DNA of 64,000 nt from Cerina litoralis (GCA_022008415.1 JAIRBC010000003.1:1-64000), one strand, 5' to 3'; positions 24,758 to 33,927 are shown, counted from the first letter of the stretch. Program-made: numbers and translations. The notes: generated from the sequence alone by a model not told the origin.

Positions 24758-25204
24758 TTAAAATTTGTTTAATAAAAGATTTAATGTATTCAGTTCTTCT
24801 TTTGAAAAATCATGGAGCAAGGATTCTTGTGTTGCGTTTACTGCCTTGTCCATTTGTTCCAAGGCTTTTGAGCCCTCTGGGGTAATTCTAATTTCTATTT
24901 TGCGTCTATTCTTTGGGCATACGATCCGATTTAGGTATCCTTTCAATAACAACTTGTCTACTAAACGTGTGGTATTGCTCATTTTTGTGATCATCCGTTC
25001 GTTTAAGGTGGATAGATTTGCCGGTTTTCCATTTAGGCCTCTTAAAATACGGAGCACATTAAATTGCTGCTCGGAAACGTCGAAAGGTTTTAAGGCATGA
25101 ACCATAGCCTCGCAGATCTTGTTGTTGATCAGAAGGAGATGGATAATAGTCCTACTTTCCAAGGGAATTAACTTGTCCGTTTTTAAAGTTTCTTCAACAT
25201 CCAT
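24758..25204 (-). CDS. MarR-family transcriptional regulator
   Basis: This 148-residue winged-helix regulator starts at the ATG at 25204. An open TTG 36 nt upstream overlaps the promoter and is rejected. The DNA-binding core is visible at QQFNVLRILRG, STLNERMITKMSNTTRLVDKLLLKGYLNR and the wing RRKIEIRITPEGSKALEQM. It precedes yceI by 28 bp and has a perfect inverted repeat between its own promoter and start codon, so autorepression and control of yceI are likely. The ligand is unknown. Confidence 0.9.
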   Translation of the reverse strand: MDVEETLKTDKLIPLESRTIIHLLLINNKICEAMVHALKPFDVSEQQFNVLRILRGLNGKPANLSTLNERMITKMSNTTRLVDKLLLKGYLNRIVCPKNRRKIEIRITPEGSKALEQMDKAVNATQESLLHDFSKEELNTLNLLLNKF

Positions 25205-25207
25205 GTC

Positions 25208-25224
25208 TATACAATAATTGTATA
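25208..25224. promoter_or_regulatory. Candidate MarR operator
   Basis: The perfect palindrome tatacaat-a-attgtata (8-bp arms) lies between the -7 box and the marR start codon. Size and placement fit a MarR dimer site blocking transcription. Confidence 0.65.
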
Positions 25225-25226
25225 TA

Positions 25227-25257
25227 CAAAGGTAGGTCAATAATTGGATCGTACAAT
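25227..25257 (-). promoter_or_regulatory. marR promoter
   Basis: On the minus strand -7 TACCTTTG (25227-25234) and -33 ATTG (25254-25257) are spaced by 19 nt. The inferred start point falls inside the palindrome at 25208-25224. Confidence 0.65.
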
Positions 25258-25271
25258 ACTTATAAGATTAA

Positions 25272-25303
25272 TTTTTTGTTAAAAAGAACATGGCATATAT
25301 TTG
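25272..25303 (+). promoter_or_regulatory. Promoter facing the rhodanese gene
   Basis: -33 TTTTTTG (25272-25278) and -7 TATATTTG (25296-25303), spacer 17 nt, slightly short of the ideal. It would give a 5' UTR of about 85 nt. Confidence 0.5.
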
Positions 25304-25393
25304 AAAACGGTGAGCTTGCTTAAATGACTTAGTTGCCATCAAACTGATCTATAATAATTATTTTTGTTTCTAATATCTAAAATCTAAAATCGA

Positions 25394-25705
25394 ATGAATT
25401 TATCACAAGAGGAATGGGAGGAACAACTGGAGCAGGACGATAACGCCTTTATTCTGGACGTGCGCACCGAGGAAGAATTGGAGGAAGGGTATATCCCTGG
25501 GGCAACCAATATCGACTTTTACCTGGGAGCCGAATTTGCGGAGAAGTTACAGACCCTGGATAAATCCAAGAACTACTACGTCTATTGTCGATCCGGAAAT
25601 CGAAGTGGCCAGGCCTGTGCCATCATGAATAGTATGGGGTTTAAAAATGCCTACAACCTGGAAGGTGGTTTTATGAATTGGGACGGTGAGATAGAAGGTG
25701 AATAA
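25394..25705 (+). CDS. Single-domain rhodanese
   Basis: This 103-residue rhodanese-fold protein has the active-site loop CRSGNRS (Cys at about residue 66), the preceding YYVY strand, LDVRTEEELEEGYIPGATNI, and the final GGFMNWDGEIEG. It would carry a persulfide on the Cys for sulfur transfer. It has no signal peptide and so is cytoplasmic. DUF2851 follows after about 160 bp. Confidence 0.92.
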   Translation: MNLSQEEWEEQLEQDDNAFILDVRTEEELEEGYIPGATNIDFYLGAEFAEKLQTLDKSKNYYVYCRSGNRSGQACAIMNSMGFKNAYNLEGGFMNWDGEIEGE

Positions 25706-25862
25706 ACGATTTTCGGTAAGCCGCATGCGGTTTAGGTCTGAAATTGACCTTGGAACCTGTTCCGACTGGTCGCGATTGGACTTGAAGCGAAAGACTTAAC
25801 TAAAAGGAACTGTTTCTATAGAGGCACACAACCCAATAACCGAGTAACCCAAAACCTAAAGA

Positions 25863-27152
25863 ATGCGTGAAGATCTTCTTCATTATATCTGGAAGTACAG
25901 CAAACTCCCCAAGGAGCATTTGGTGACGACCAAAAATGAAGCGATTTCTTTGATAGATATGGGGCTCCACAATCATTTGGCGGGTCCCGATTTTTCTAAC
26001 GCCAGAATTAGGATCGGGGGCCAACTTTGGGCCGGAAATGTCGAGATTCATTTAAAATCCTCGGACTGGTTCGCGCATCATCACGAAACCGATTCCAATT
26101 ACAACAATGTTATACTGCATGTGGTATGGGAAGATGATATGTCCGTTTTTAGGGAAGACAGGAGCGAAATACCGACTTTGGAACTCAAAAATTACATTCC
26201 CAAACATCTCTTGCATGCTTACCATAAACTTTTTGATAAAAGGAATTTCAATTTTATCAATTGCGAGAAGGATATAGGAACCGTTGATGGGTTCTTGTTA
26301 AATAACTGGTTGGAGCGGTTGTTTTTTGAGCGTTTGGAAAGCAAGTCGAACCTTATTTTGGATCTCTTGGAGAAATCCAAGAATGATTGGGAACGGGTGC
26401 TTTTTATTTTGTTGTCAAGAAACTTTGGGTCCAAGGTCAATGGGGATTCATTTTTTGATATGGCGCGGGGGTTGAACTTTTCGATCATACGGAAATCATA
26501 TGGAAATATTGTACAACTAGAAAGCCTGCTGTTTGGTACGGCAGGGCTTTTGGAGGATGACGCTGTGATGGATGGGTACTATATCAATCTTAAAAAAGAG
26601 TACGGTTTTCTTAAAAACAAGTTCAATATAAAGACCACAAGGGTATTGCCGCCACAATTTTATGGATTGCGTCCGTCCAACTTTCCTACCATACGTCTTT
26701 CACAGCTCGCCAACCTTTATGCCGGTCGCCAAAATTTGTTCAGTCAACTTATGGATGCGGATAGCGTATCCCGGATATACGACGTTTTGAGGGTTTCGGC
26801 GAGCGATTATTGGAACGATCATTATACCTTTGGTAAGGTCTCTAAAAAAAGAAATAAGGGGCTTGGCACACGTTTTATCGATCTTATTATCATCAATACC
26901 ATAGCCCCACTAAAATTCTGCTATGCCAGACAACGGGGCAAGGAGGTGGACGGTCTTATTTTGGAAATCATTTCCGGTTTAAAAAAAGAGGAAAACAGGG
27001 TTGTGGATAATTTTAAACATCACGGTGCCCCCATTGAAAACGCCATGCAGAGTCAGGCAATTCTTCAATTGTACAATGAATACTGCACCGAGAACAGATG
27101 CCTCCAGTGTGCTGTCGGGGCTAGTTTGTTGGGAGATAAAAGTAGGCAGTAG
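25863..27152 (+). CDS. DUF2851 family protein
   Basis: The 429-residue soluble protein matches the Bacteroidota DUF2851 family: an N-terminal EDLLHYIWKYSKLP, then GPDFSNARIRIGGQLWAGNVEIHLKSSDWFAHHH, and a Cys-rich C-terminus (ENRCLQCAVGAS). The family has been likened to nucleases on fold grounds, but no activity is established. The last codons (K-S-R-Q) and the stop are encoded by an intergenic-type repeat (gtaggcagtaggcagtaagc), suggesting the original 3' end was replaced or extended. Confidence 0.88.
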   Translation: MREDLLHYIWKYSKLPKEHLVTTKNEAISLIDMGLHNHLAGPDFSNARIRIGGQLWAGNVEIHLKSSDWFAHHHETDSNYNNVILHVVWEDDMSVFREDRSEIPTLELKNYIPKHLLHAYHKLFDKRNFNFINCEKDIGTVDGFLLNNWLERLFFERLESKSNLILDLLEKSKNDWERVLFILLSRNFGSKVNGDSFFDMARGLNFSIIRKSYGNIVQLESLLFGTAGLLEDDAVMDGYYINLKKEYGFLKNKFNIKTTRVLPPQFYGLRPSNFPTIRLSQLANLYAGRQNLFSQLMDADSVSRIYDVLRVSASDYWNDHYTFGKVSKKRNKGLGTRFIDLIIINTIAPLKFCYARQRGKEVDGLILEIISGLKKEENRVVDNFKHHGAPIENAMQSQAILQLYNEYCTENRCLQCAVGASLLGDKSRQ

Positions 27153-27345
27153 GCAGTAAGCGGTCGGCAGGAAAGTTCAAGTTCAACAAAAGTTTATGAG
27201 GGTCTGTGTTTATAGGTTTAGTTTCCATGTTTCACCAAACACCTAACCCCAAACAATACAATTGTCTTGTCTCTTGATTCTTGACTCTTGTGTCTATTTT
27301 CTATATTCCCTTTTCTATTTTCAATGTTCTCTTTTCTTTATTCTA
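27141..27345. repeat. Simple-sequence intergenic repeats
   Basis: Two types lie side by side: aggcagtaggcagtaagcgg (from 27148), which overlaps the DUF2851 stop, and a degenerate run of CTTG(T/A)C/TCTTGATT units (about 27268-27297) followed by TTTTCTAT/TTCTATTTTC units. The first type recurs as cagtgggcagaaagcagta within the helix-hairpin-helix gene near 33414-33431. Confidence 0.45.
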
Positions 27346-27368
27346 TGTACTTTTTATACATTTAGCAC

Positions 27369-27596
27369 GTGAACCTGTTCTATAAAATACTATACTATTT
27401 TCAAAAAAGGGGCTTCGAGGTTTGTAGGCGTATCGCCGAACGTTTGGGGATACGGACCCGTGTAGTCCGTACCTCTTTTATTTACCTTACCTTCGTCACC
27501 TTGGGGTTCGGTTTTGCCCTGTATCTTTTTTTGACATTTTTGTTGCGGATAAAGGACCTTATCTATACCAAGCGGACCTCCGTATTTGACCTTTAG
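27369..27596 (+). CDS. PspC-domain membrane protein
   Basis: This 75-residue protein starts from a GTG. The PspC motif is visible as GFEVCRRIAERLGIRTRVVRTSFIYLTFVTLG with one membrane helix following. Small PspC proteins are linked to envelope stress, but isolated copies in Bacteroidota have no proven role. The K+ channel gene starts 3 nt after its stop, so the two are translationally coupled or at least in one transcript. Confidence 0.85.
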   Translation: MNLFYKILYYFQKRGFEVCRRIAERLGIRTRVVRTSFIYLTFVTLGFGFALYLFLTFLLRIKDLIYTKRTSVFDL

Positions 27597-27598
27597 AC

Positions 27599-28606
27599 AT
27601 GTTAAGATTTTTCCGATCAAGATTGTATTTTGCAATGGTTTTAGTGGCCATTGTTTTATCCGTCGGGGTTCTTGGTTATAGATTTTTATCCCATTTCTCA
27701 TGGTTGGATGCATTTTATATGACCGTAATAACGGTAACCACGGTGGGTTTTTCCGAAGTTGGCCCTATGGACGCCCCCACCAAGCTCTTTACGGTATTCT
27801 TGATAATCTCTAGCGTCTTCATTTTTGCGTTTGCTATATCGGTGATAACGGAGTATATTTTGAACAGGAACTCCCAACAATTATTAAAGAAAAAGAAATT
27901 GGAACAAAAGATAGATAGGATTACCGACCATGTTATTCTTTGTGGATACGGCCGCAACGGCAATCAAGCGGCACAGCGATTAGGGGCGTACAATAAACCT
28001 TTTGTCGTAATAGAAAAGAATAAGGAGATCATAGAAAAAAATGAGGGTGAGGTGCTTTTTGTCGAAGGGGATGCCAATGACGACGAAATTCTTATTAAGG
28101 CCGGCATTGAACGTGCCAAATACCTTATTGCCGCCATGCCGGACGATGCGGCCAACTTGTTCGTGGTGCTATCGGCCAGGCAGTTAAACAAATCGTTGTT
28201 TATTATTAGTAGGGCTTCCTTGGTCGCATCCCAAAAAAAATTACATTTAGCAGGGGCAGATAAGGTCATCATGCCCGATAAGATCGGTGGCGACCATATG
28301 GCGTCCTTGGTTGTAATCCCCGATCTAATTACGTTTATGGACAAACTCTCCATGGAAGGCGAACATACGACCAACCTAGAGGAAGTGGCCATCGAGGAAT
28401 TTGCGGGGCAAACGGAATTTAATTCCTTGCGCGATCTGGACATACGCCGAAAAACAGGATGTACCATAATAGGGTATATAGAGCCCAGCGGCAATTATAT
28501 TATCAATCCGGAGGCCGAAACTAGATTACTTCCAAAAAGTAAAATAATCGTGTTGGGAAGGCCGGAACAGATCAAAAAATTACACCAAATATTCAACCTG
28601 GACTGA
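27599..28606 (+). CDS. Potassium channel with TrkA-N (RCK) regulatory domain
   Basis: The protein has 335 residues. Two membrane helices (about 10-30 and 58-80) flank a pore loop with the selectivity filter TVTTVGFSE (about 45-53). The cytoplasmic RCK/TrkA-N domain begins with CGYGRNGNQAA (Rossmann loop) and ends with a TrkA-C-like segment (AETRLLPKSKIIVLG). Such channels conduct K+ under control of nucleotides or ions bound to the RCK ring. It is coupled with the small PspC protein upstream. Confidence 0.93.
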   Translation: MLRFFRSRLYFAMVLVAIVLSVGVLGYRFLSHFSWLDAFYMTVITVTTVGFSEVGPMDAPTKLFTVFLIISSVFIFAFAISVITEYILNRNSQQLLKKKKLEQKIDRITDHVILCGYGRNGNQAAQRLGAYNKPFVVIEKNKEIIEKNEGEVLFVEGDANDDEILIKAGIERAKYLIAAMPDDAANLFVVLSARQLNKSLFIISRASLVASQKKLHLAGADKVIMPDKIGGDHMASLVVIPDLITFMDKLSMEGEHTTNLEEVAIEEFAGQTEFNSLRDLDIRRKTGCTIIGYIEPSGNYIINPEAETRLLPKSKIIVLGRPEQIKKLHQIFNLD

Positions 28607-28702
28607 TGACCTTTATAACAATTAATTTGATTGGGTTGATTATTTTTAGGATATTGCTTCCCATTTCAATAAAATTGATAAACTAAAAATGTCATTCATT
28701 AT

Positions 28703-30766
28703 ATGAGACACTACCTATCGTCGCTTTTTTTACTGATCTCCTTAACCGTATTTGCCCAAGAGCTGGAAGTTAAGGGAACCACAATAAACCCGTCGAAGAT
28801 CATCAATGATGGGGAGATCGATCTAAAAGTAACGGGAGGCACCCCCCCATATTCGTATCGGTGGAGCAATCAGGAGACGCCGCTCACCTCGGATAAGTCA
28901 ACCGGTTTGGTGGAAGGAGTGCCCTATACGGTAACCGTTATCGATGCCAACGGGTTAACGGAGACCAAGGCCTTCACCGTAAAAGCCAAAGCGATCACAG
29001 AAATTTTCAATGGTTTTATGACCCCGGCAGTAAATGCTTTGGGGTCATTTTTATTTTGGGACCCCTTTGCGGCCTTTGGCCTTCACGATCCCATAGCCTA
29101 TGCCGATTATAAAATGGTGGGAATTCCCAATTGGACCCCCGATGTGGAAGATAGGTTTGTGCTAAAGCAATGGTTGCAGCCAGAGGGTGCAGAAGTTAAT
29201 AGGGGAGAGCCCGTAGCCCTGATTTCAAACAGTTCGGGAGCCGATTTAACCGTTAACGCAACCGCCAAAGGCCGGTTAAAGCATCTGCTTGACGAGGGCA
29301 AGGTAATTTACAATTCGGACAATAAGGAACATATTATTGAGCAGGGATCCTACAATTTCGCCAGGATAAAATATGATCAGCCGGTGATCATGACCCATCC
29401 AAACGGAGATCCCCGAACGACTGGGATACCATTTATAGTAATATGGCTGGTGCTGGGCGCGGCATTTTTTACTTTCCGGATGGGATTTATCAACATAAAG
29501 GGATTTAGACATTCGTTGGATCTTGCCAAGGGAAAATATGATGATCCCGATGCCCCGGGTCAGGTGACCCATTTCCAGGCATTGGCTACTGCGGTTTCCG
29601 GAACGGTAGGTCTAGGGAATATTGCCGGGGTGGCAGTGGCGGTTTCCTTAGGTGGGGCAGGAGCTACTTTTTGGATGATTTTATGTGGTCTTTTGGGCAT
29701 GTCGTCCAAATTTGTAGAGTGTACCTTAGGGGTTAAATACAGGGATATTCTGTCTGACGGCCGTGTCTTTGGCGGCCCCATGAACTACCTTCGCTACGGT
29801 CTGGAGAAAAGAAATATGAAGCAATTTGGCAAGGTACTCGCGGGTCTTTTCGCAATCCTTGCAGTCGGGGCCTCGTTCGGGGGCGGAAACATGTTCCAGG
29901 CCAACCAAGCCTTTGAACAATTGTCTACCCAATTTAACAACTTGGAGGGCAATGGGTTTTGGTTTGGGGTTATAACCTCGGTTCTAGTTGGATCGGTAAT
30001 TATCGGTGGAATTAAGAGTATTGCCAAAGTCACCGAAAAAATAGTCCCCTTTATGGCTACCTTGTACGTACTGGCGGCTTTGGCGGTCATTATTATCAAT
30101 ATAAAGAATATAGGCCCGGCCTTTTCGGCCATTGTAGAGGGTGCTTTTAACCCTGGGGCGTTAAAAGGAGGTATTATAGGGGTCTTGGTCATCGGGTTTC
30201 AGCGTGCCGCGTTTTCAAACGAGGCCGGTGTAGGTTCTGCGGCCATTGCGCACAGTACCGTTAAGACAAGGAACCCCCCTTCTGAAGGCTTTGTTTCCTT
30301 GTTGGAGCCATTTATAGATACCGTTGTGGTGTGTACCCTTACCGCTTTGGTACTAATCTTTACAGGACGGCACGAGGTGGCAGGCATGGCTGGTGCCCAA
30401 TTGACCTCCGATGCCTTCGGCAGTGTTATTTCGTGGTTCCCCTATGTTTTGAGTATCGCAGTGTTCCTGTTTGCCTTTTCTACCATGATTTCCTGGTCCT
30501 ATTACGGGATGAGGGCATGGACTTACCTTTTTGGGAAGAGCAAAAGAACCGAATTGGTTTATAAATTGTTGTTTATGGTCTTTGTGGTGGTAGGAGCTTC
30601 CATTAGTTTGGGGGCCGTTCTCGATTTTTCCGATATGATGATCCTTTCCATGTCCGTTCCCAATATCATTGGGCTGTACATCATGTCTGGGGAAGTAAGG
30701 GGAGATCTCAACGAGTATTGGAAAAAGTTAAAGTCGGGATTATTGTATAAAAAACAGCAGGGTTAG
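28703..30766 (+). CDS. Sodium:alanine symporter (AGCS) with secreted SprB-like and sandwich-domain N-terminal extension
   Basis: The 687-residue protein has an unusual build. A signal peptide (about 1-18, VFAQ) is followed by one SprB-like repeat (GGTPPYSYRWSN, about 45-56), then a lipoyl/biotinyl-like barrel-sandwich region (QPEGAEVNRGEPVALISN..., about 155-235). After about residue 245 comes a standard AGCS permease with TAVSGTVGLGNIAGVAVAV, FGGPMNYLRYGL and ANQAFEQLSTQF. Plain AGCS proteins import alanine or glycine with Na+. The extra periplasmic domains suggest regulation by, or docking to, an external partner. An NSS transporter follows at once. Confidence 0.88.
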   Translation: MRHYLSSLFLLISLTVFAQELEVKGTTINPSKIINDGEIDLKVTGGTPPYSYRWSNQETPLTSDKSTGLVEGVPYTVTVIDANGLTETKAFTVKAKAITEIFNGFMTPAVNALGSFLFWDPFAAFGLHDPIAYADYKMVGIPNWTPDVEDRFVLKQWLQPEGAEVNRGEPVALISNSSGADLTVNATAKGRLKHLLDEGKVIYNSDNKEHIIEQGSYNFARIKYDQPVIMTHPNGDPRTTGIPFIVIWLVLGAAFFTFRMGFINIKGFRHSLDLAKGKYDDPDAPGQVTHFQALATAVSGTVGLGNIAGVAVAVSLGGAGATFWMILCGLLGMSSKFVECTLGVKYRDILSDGRVFGGPMNYLRYGLEKRNMKQFGKVLAGLFAILAVGASFGGGNMFQANQAFEQLSTQFNNLEGNGFWFGVITSVLVGSVIIGGIKSIAKVTEKIVPFMATLYVLAALAVIIINIKNIGPAFSAIVEGAFNPGALKGGIIGVLVIGFQRAAFSNEAGVGSAAIAHSTVKTRNPPSEGFVSLLEPFIDTVVVCTLTALVLIFTGRHEVAGMAGAQLTSDAFGSVISWFPYVLSIAVFLFAFSTMISWSYYGMRAWTYLFGKSKRTELVYKLLFMVFVVVGASISLGAVLDFSDMMILSMSVPNIIGLYIMSGEVRGDLNEYWKKLKSGLLYKKQQG

Positions 30767-30846
30767 ATTATTTTTTTACCTTTATATGGGCCCGTAGCGC
30801 ATAACTTGATACGGTATGGGCACCAACTTACTTTATTGAAAGGACC

Positions 30847-32661
30847 ATGGCAACAACTACCGAATCCTGGGGTTCACGTGTCGGCCTTATTCTTGCAATG
30901 GCGGGTAATGCCGTAGGGCTGGGCAACTTTCTTAGGTTTCCCGTACAAGCAGTCCAGAACGGAGGGGGTGCCTTTATAATTCCCTACCTGATTTGTTTTC
31001 TGTTGATGGGAATTCCCCTATTATTTATCGAATGGTCATCTGGCCGTTACGGTGGAAAATTCGGAAATCACAGCACGCCGTATATCCTGGATTCCATGGT
31101 CAAAGGGCGTCTCCTCAAATATATTGGGGTTTTCGGCATCTTTACCAATTTGGCAATAGTAGCCTATTATGCCTACATAGAATCTTGGACCATTTCCTAT
31201 GTTTACCATTCCTTAATGGGTACCTTTCAAGGTATGTCCCAGGGGGAGGTAGCGGGCTTCTTCAATTCATACGTAGACTTGTCGCATACTACTACGGGAA
31301 TTCCCTATGAGGCGGTAATTTTCTATGTCCTGTGCTTGGCCTTTAATACCTTTATCCTTTCCAAGGGACTTAAGGGGGTAGAAAAGGTGGCGAAAATTGG
31401 GATGCCGTTACTGATCTTGTTCGGCGTTCTTTTGGCTATCAAGGGATATACTCTGGGAACCAGTGGAGCCTCAGAACTTTTCCCCGATGCCAACGCCGTG
31501 GACGGCCTCAACTTTTTATGGACCCCACAGTTCAGCTCGTTGGCCGACCCCAAGGTATGGTTGGCTGCGGCCGGTCAGATATTCTTCACCTTATCGGTAG
31601 GAATGGGGACCATCCATTGCTACGCCGCTTATGTGAAGCCCAAGGACGATATTGCCCTAAACGCCGTTTCAGCTGGTTTTATGAACGGGTTTGTGGAAGT
31701 AGTACTGGGAAGCGCAATCGTTATTCCGATCGCGGCAGGGTATCTCGGGTTGGATTGGGTAATCAACAATGCGGGGTTTGGGATGGCCTTTCAGACTATG
31801 CCCTATCTTTTTGAGCAATGGGGCCCCGCCTTGGCTATGGTGGCAGGCGTAATGTGGTTCGGGCTATTATTTTTTGCGGGGATAACCAGTTCCCTGGCTA
31901 TGGGAACTCCCTGGATGGGTTTTATGCGGGACGAGTTTGGCTGGAACAGGACCAAGGGTGCCTGGTCTTTTGGGGGGTTGGCATTGCTCTTGGGATTACC
32001 GACGGTTTTCTTTTACAATCAGGGAGTGTTCGACGATTATGACTTTTGGGCCGGAACCGTAAGTTTGGTGACGTTTGCATTTTTTGAGGTAATCCTGTTT
32101 GCTTGGATTTTTGGAATGGACAAGGGTTGGAAGGAAATAAACCATGGATCGGATATTAGGATTCCTATGGGGTATAGGTTTATCATCAAATATATTACCC
32201 CGCTGCTCTTAGGGTGGGTATTCTTTTCCAGCATTCCCAATATCGTGGATAGGGTTCTACACAAGGATACGTTTAATAATAAGTCCTTTGCCACGGAATA
32301 CTACGCTGAAAATTTTGATACTTCAGGTGCCGCCGTAGGTAAGGTGGTGGAGTCTGATAGGCATTCGGTGAAGTTTTCTTTTCAAAATATTCGAAAAAAA
32401 TACGACAAGGAGAATAAAAGTTCGTTCCAGGAACCGTTTACAGACTACAAGGAGTACCGGTTTAAGGGCGACCAACACGTTACCGTACAAAAGGGCGATA
32501 TTGTAAAACCTGGCGCAATCATCGCCAAGGGGTCCTTTACGAACAAAGTGTTTTATAAGAATTTGGGCCGACTGATACTGTTGGGTCTTTTTCTGTTCAT
32601 TTCATTTTTGGTATATTTAGCTTTTAACAAACGAAGAAAGGAAGGGAGGGCCACATTATGA
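30847..32661 (+). CDS. NSS-family sodium-dependent transporter with C-terminal sandwich-like extension
   Basis: The 604-residue protein has the LeuT-fold NSS core, with the Na+ site segment MAGNAVGLGNFLRFP (about 15-30) and WTPQFSSLADPKVWLAAAGQIFF. About 100 residues at the C-terminus are outside the core and include HVTVQKGDIVKPGAIIAKG, a barrel-sandwich-like hairpin, then a final membrane helix. Such transporters carry amino acids with Na+. Its stop codon overlaps the start of a MetS-type small subunit (ATGA), as in the methionine/alanine MetPS system. It follows the AGCS gene by 80 bp. Confidence 0.9.
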   Translation: MATTTESWGSRVGLILAMAGNAVGLGNFLRFPVQAVQNGGGAFIIPYLICFLLMGIPLLFIEWSSGRYGGKFGNHSTPYILDSMVKGRLLKYIGVFGIFTNLAIVAYYAYIESWTISYVYHSLMGTFQGMSQGEVAGFFNSYVDLSHTTTGIPYEAVIFYVLCLAFNTFILSKGLKGVEKVAKIGMPLLILFGVLLAIKGYTLGTSGASELFPDANAVDGLNFLWTPQFSSLADPKVWLAAAGQIFFTLSVGMGTIHCYAAYVKPKDDIALNAVSAGFMNGFVEVVLGSAIVIPIAAGYLGLDWVINNAGFGMAFQTMPYLFEQWGPALAMVAGVMWFGLLFFAGITSSLAMGTPWMGFMRDEFGWNRTKGAWSFGGLALLLGLPTVFFYNQGVFDDYDFWAGTVSLVTFAFFEVILFAWIFGMDKGWKEINHGSDIRIPMGYRFIIKYITPLLLGWVFFSSIPNIVDRVLHKDTFNNKSFATEYYAENFDTSGAAVGKVVESDRHSVKFSFQNIRKKYDKENKSSFQEPFTDYKEYRFKGDQHVTVQKGDIVKPGAIIAKGSFTNKVFYKNLGRLILLGLFLFISFLVYLAFNKRRKEGRATL

Positions 32662-32813
32662 ACACGGAAGCATTGATAACCATGGTTTTGGCACAAGGTT
32701 TTTTTGTGTTTTTCGCTGGTTATTTCTTTTACAGGGTTATGACTACTCCGCCTAAACAAGAACCGGATTCCTATTCCGAAAATGACGATGAGGTGGTAAG
32801 ACAAAACCAATGA
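32658..32813 (+). CDS. MetS-type NSS transporter small subunit
   Basis: This 51-residue protein overlaps the NSS stop by ATGA, which points to translational coupling. One membrane helix (about 5-28) is followed by MTTPPKQEPDS and an acidic tail. In Corynebacterium the MetS small subunit is needed for MetP transport activity, and this ORF has the same size, position and topology. Confidence 0.85.
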   Translation: MNTEALITMVLAQGFFVFFAGYFFYRVMTTPPKQEPDSYSENDDEVVRQNQ

Positions 32814-32971
32814 CCTAGTGGCACGTCCAATTTGAAATGACCCCTAGGACCAGGGTGCATTTTAGCCCCAGTATTGACCAAATATCATTGCATAGCCGTT
32901 ATGGCAATGGAAACTTTTTAAGCAACTTTGGGGGCAAATGATGCTAAGGATTTTAACTTGACACGACAACA

Positions 32972-33901
32972 GTGGGAAGAAAGGATAAAAAATCCCAAAT
33001 CAGATTTAGCAGACAGGAACGCAGTGGGATTTTCTTTTTGTTGTCTATTATCGTATTGCTTCAAATTGGCTATTTTGTATTCGGTAAGGTGGGGCTAGCC
33101 GATGATCCTACGGATGCACCTGGGGTAGATTTGGATCTACAGGCCAAGATCGATTCCCTTAAGAATGGGGCCATACAAAAGGATTCGATCAAAATATATC
33201 CGTTTAACCCCAACTTTATCACCGATTATAAGGGATATGCTTTGGGTATGTCTGTCCAAGAAATCGATAGGCTGTTTGCTTTTAGAAAGCACAATAAATT
33301 TGTGAACTCGCCGGAAGAATTTCAACGTGTCACCGAGGTGTCCGACAGTTTACTGGATGCCATCTCCCCCTATTTTAAATTCCCCGAATGGACACAGGTC
33401 GGTAAGCGGTCTACAGTGGGCAGAAAGCAGTATGCAACACCGCCCAATTCAAATGGTAACACATACAACTCCTCCTCTCCGGGGAGGCTGGGTGGGGACA
33501 TAACCATTAAGGACCTAAACACTGCAACGGTCGAGGAACTAAAATCCATCAGCGGAATAGGGGACAAACTATCGGCCCGTATCGTAAAATTTAGGGACCT
33601 TCTTGGGGGGTTTGTGGTCGATGCCCAATTATTCGATGTCTATGGCTTAAGCCCCGAAGTAGTGGAGAGGACCTTGGAGAGATACCGGGTACTTACCCCA
33701 CCAAAAATCAACAAAACCAATATGAACACCGCTTCAGCGTCCGAATTGGCAAAATTGGTGTACATTTCTTATAAAGTGGGGCAAAGGATCGTGGATTATA
33801 GAACAAAAGTCGGTACAATTAAATCATATAGTGAATTAACTCAAATTGAAGATTTTCCATCCGATAAGATTGATAGAATTAAACTATATTTGGCCCTCTA
33901 A
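32972..33901 (+). CDS. Helix-hairpin-helix (ComEA-like) membrane protein with repeat-encoded linker
   Basis: The 309-residue protein begins at a GTG. One N-terminal membrane helix (about 18-37) is followed by a helical region and then two helix-hairpin-helix units: LNTATVEELKSISGIGDKL (about 188-206) and MNTASASELAKLVYISYKVG (about 252-271). HhH domains bind DNA without sequence preference, and ComEA-like members take up DNA at the envelope. The linker between about residues 145 and 178 is low in order (NSNGNTYNSSSPGRLGGD) and is encoded by GC-rich intergenic repeats (33414-33431 and 33471-33498). A competence role is inferred from the family only. Confidence 0.8.
   Translation: MGRKDKKSQIRFSRQERSGIFFLLSIIVLLQIGYFVFGKVGLADDPTDAPGVDLDLQAKIDSLKNGAIQKDSIKIYPFNPNFITDYKGYALGMSVQEIDRLFAFRKHNKFVNSPEEFQRVTEVSDSLLDAISPYFKFPEWTQVGKRSTVGRKQYATPPNSNGNTYNSSSPGRLGGDITIKDLNTATVEELKSISGIGDKLSARIVKFRDLLGGFVVDAQLFDVYGLSPEVVERTLERYRVLTPPKINKTNMNTASASELAKLVYISYKVGQRIVDYRTKVGTIKSYSELTQIEDFPSDKIDRIKLYLAL
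33471..33498. repeat. Interspersed repeat inside the ComEA-like gene
   Basis: The sequence cctcctctccggggaggctgggtgggga is in frame in the linker of the HhH protein and encodes SSPGRLGG. It matches the repeats in trpF, trpG and the trp junctions. Confidence 0.6.
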
Positions 33902-33927
33902 AAATGCTTGGAATGGTTGAGAATACG

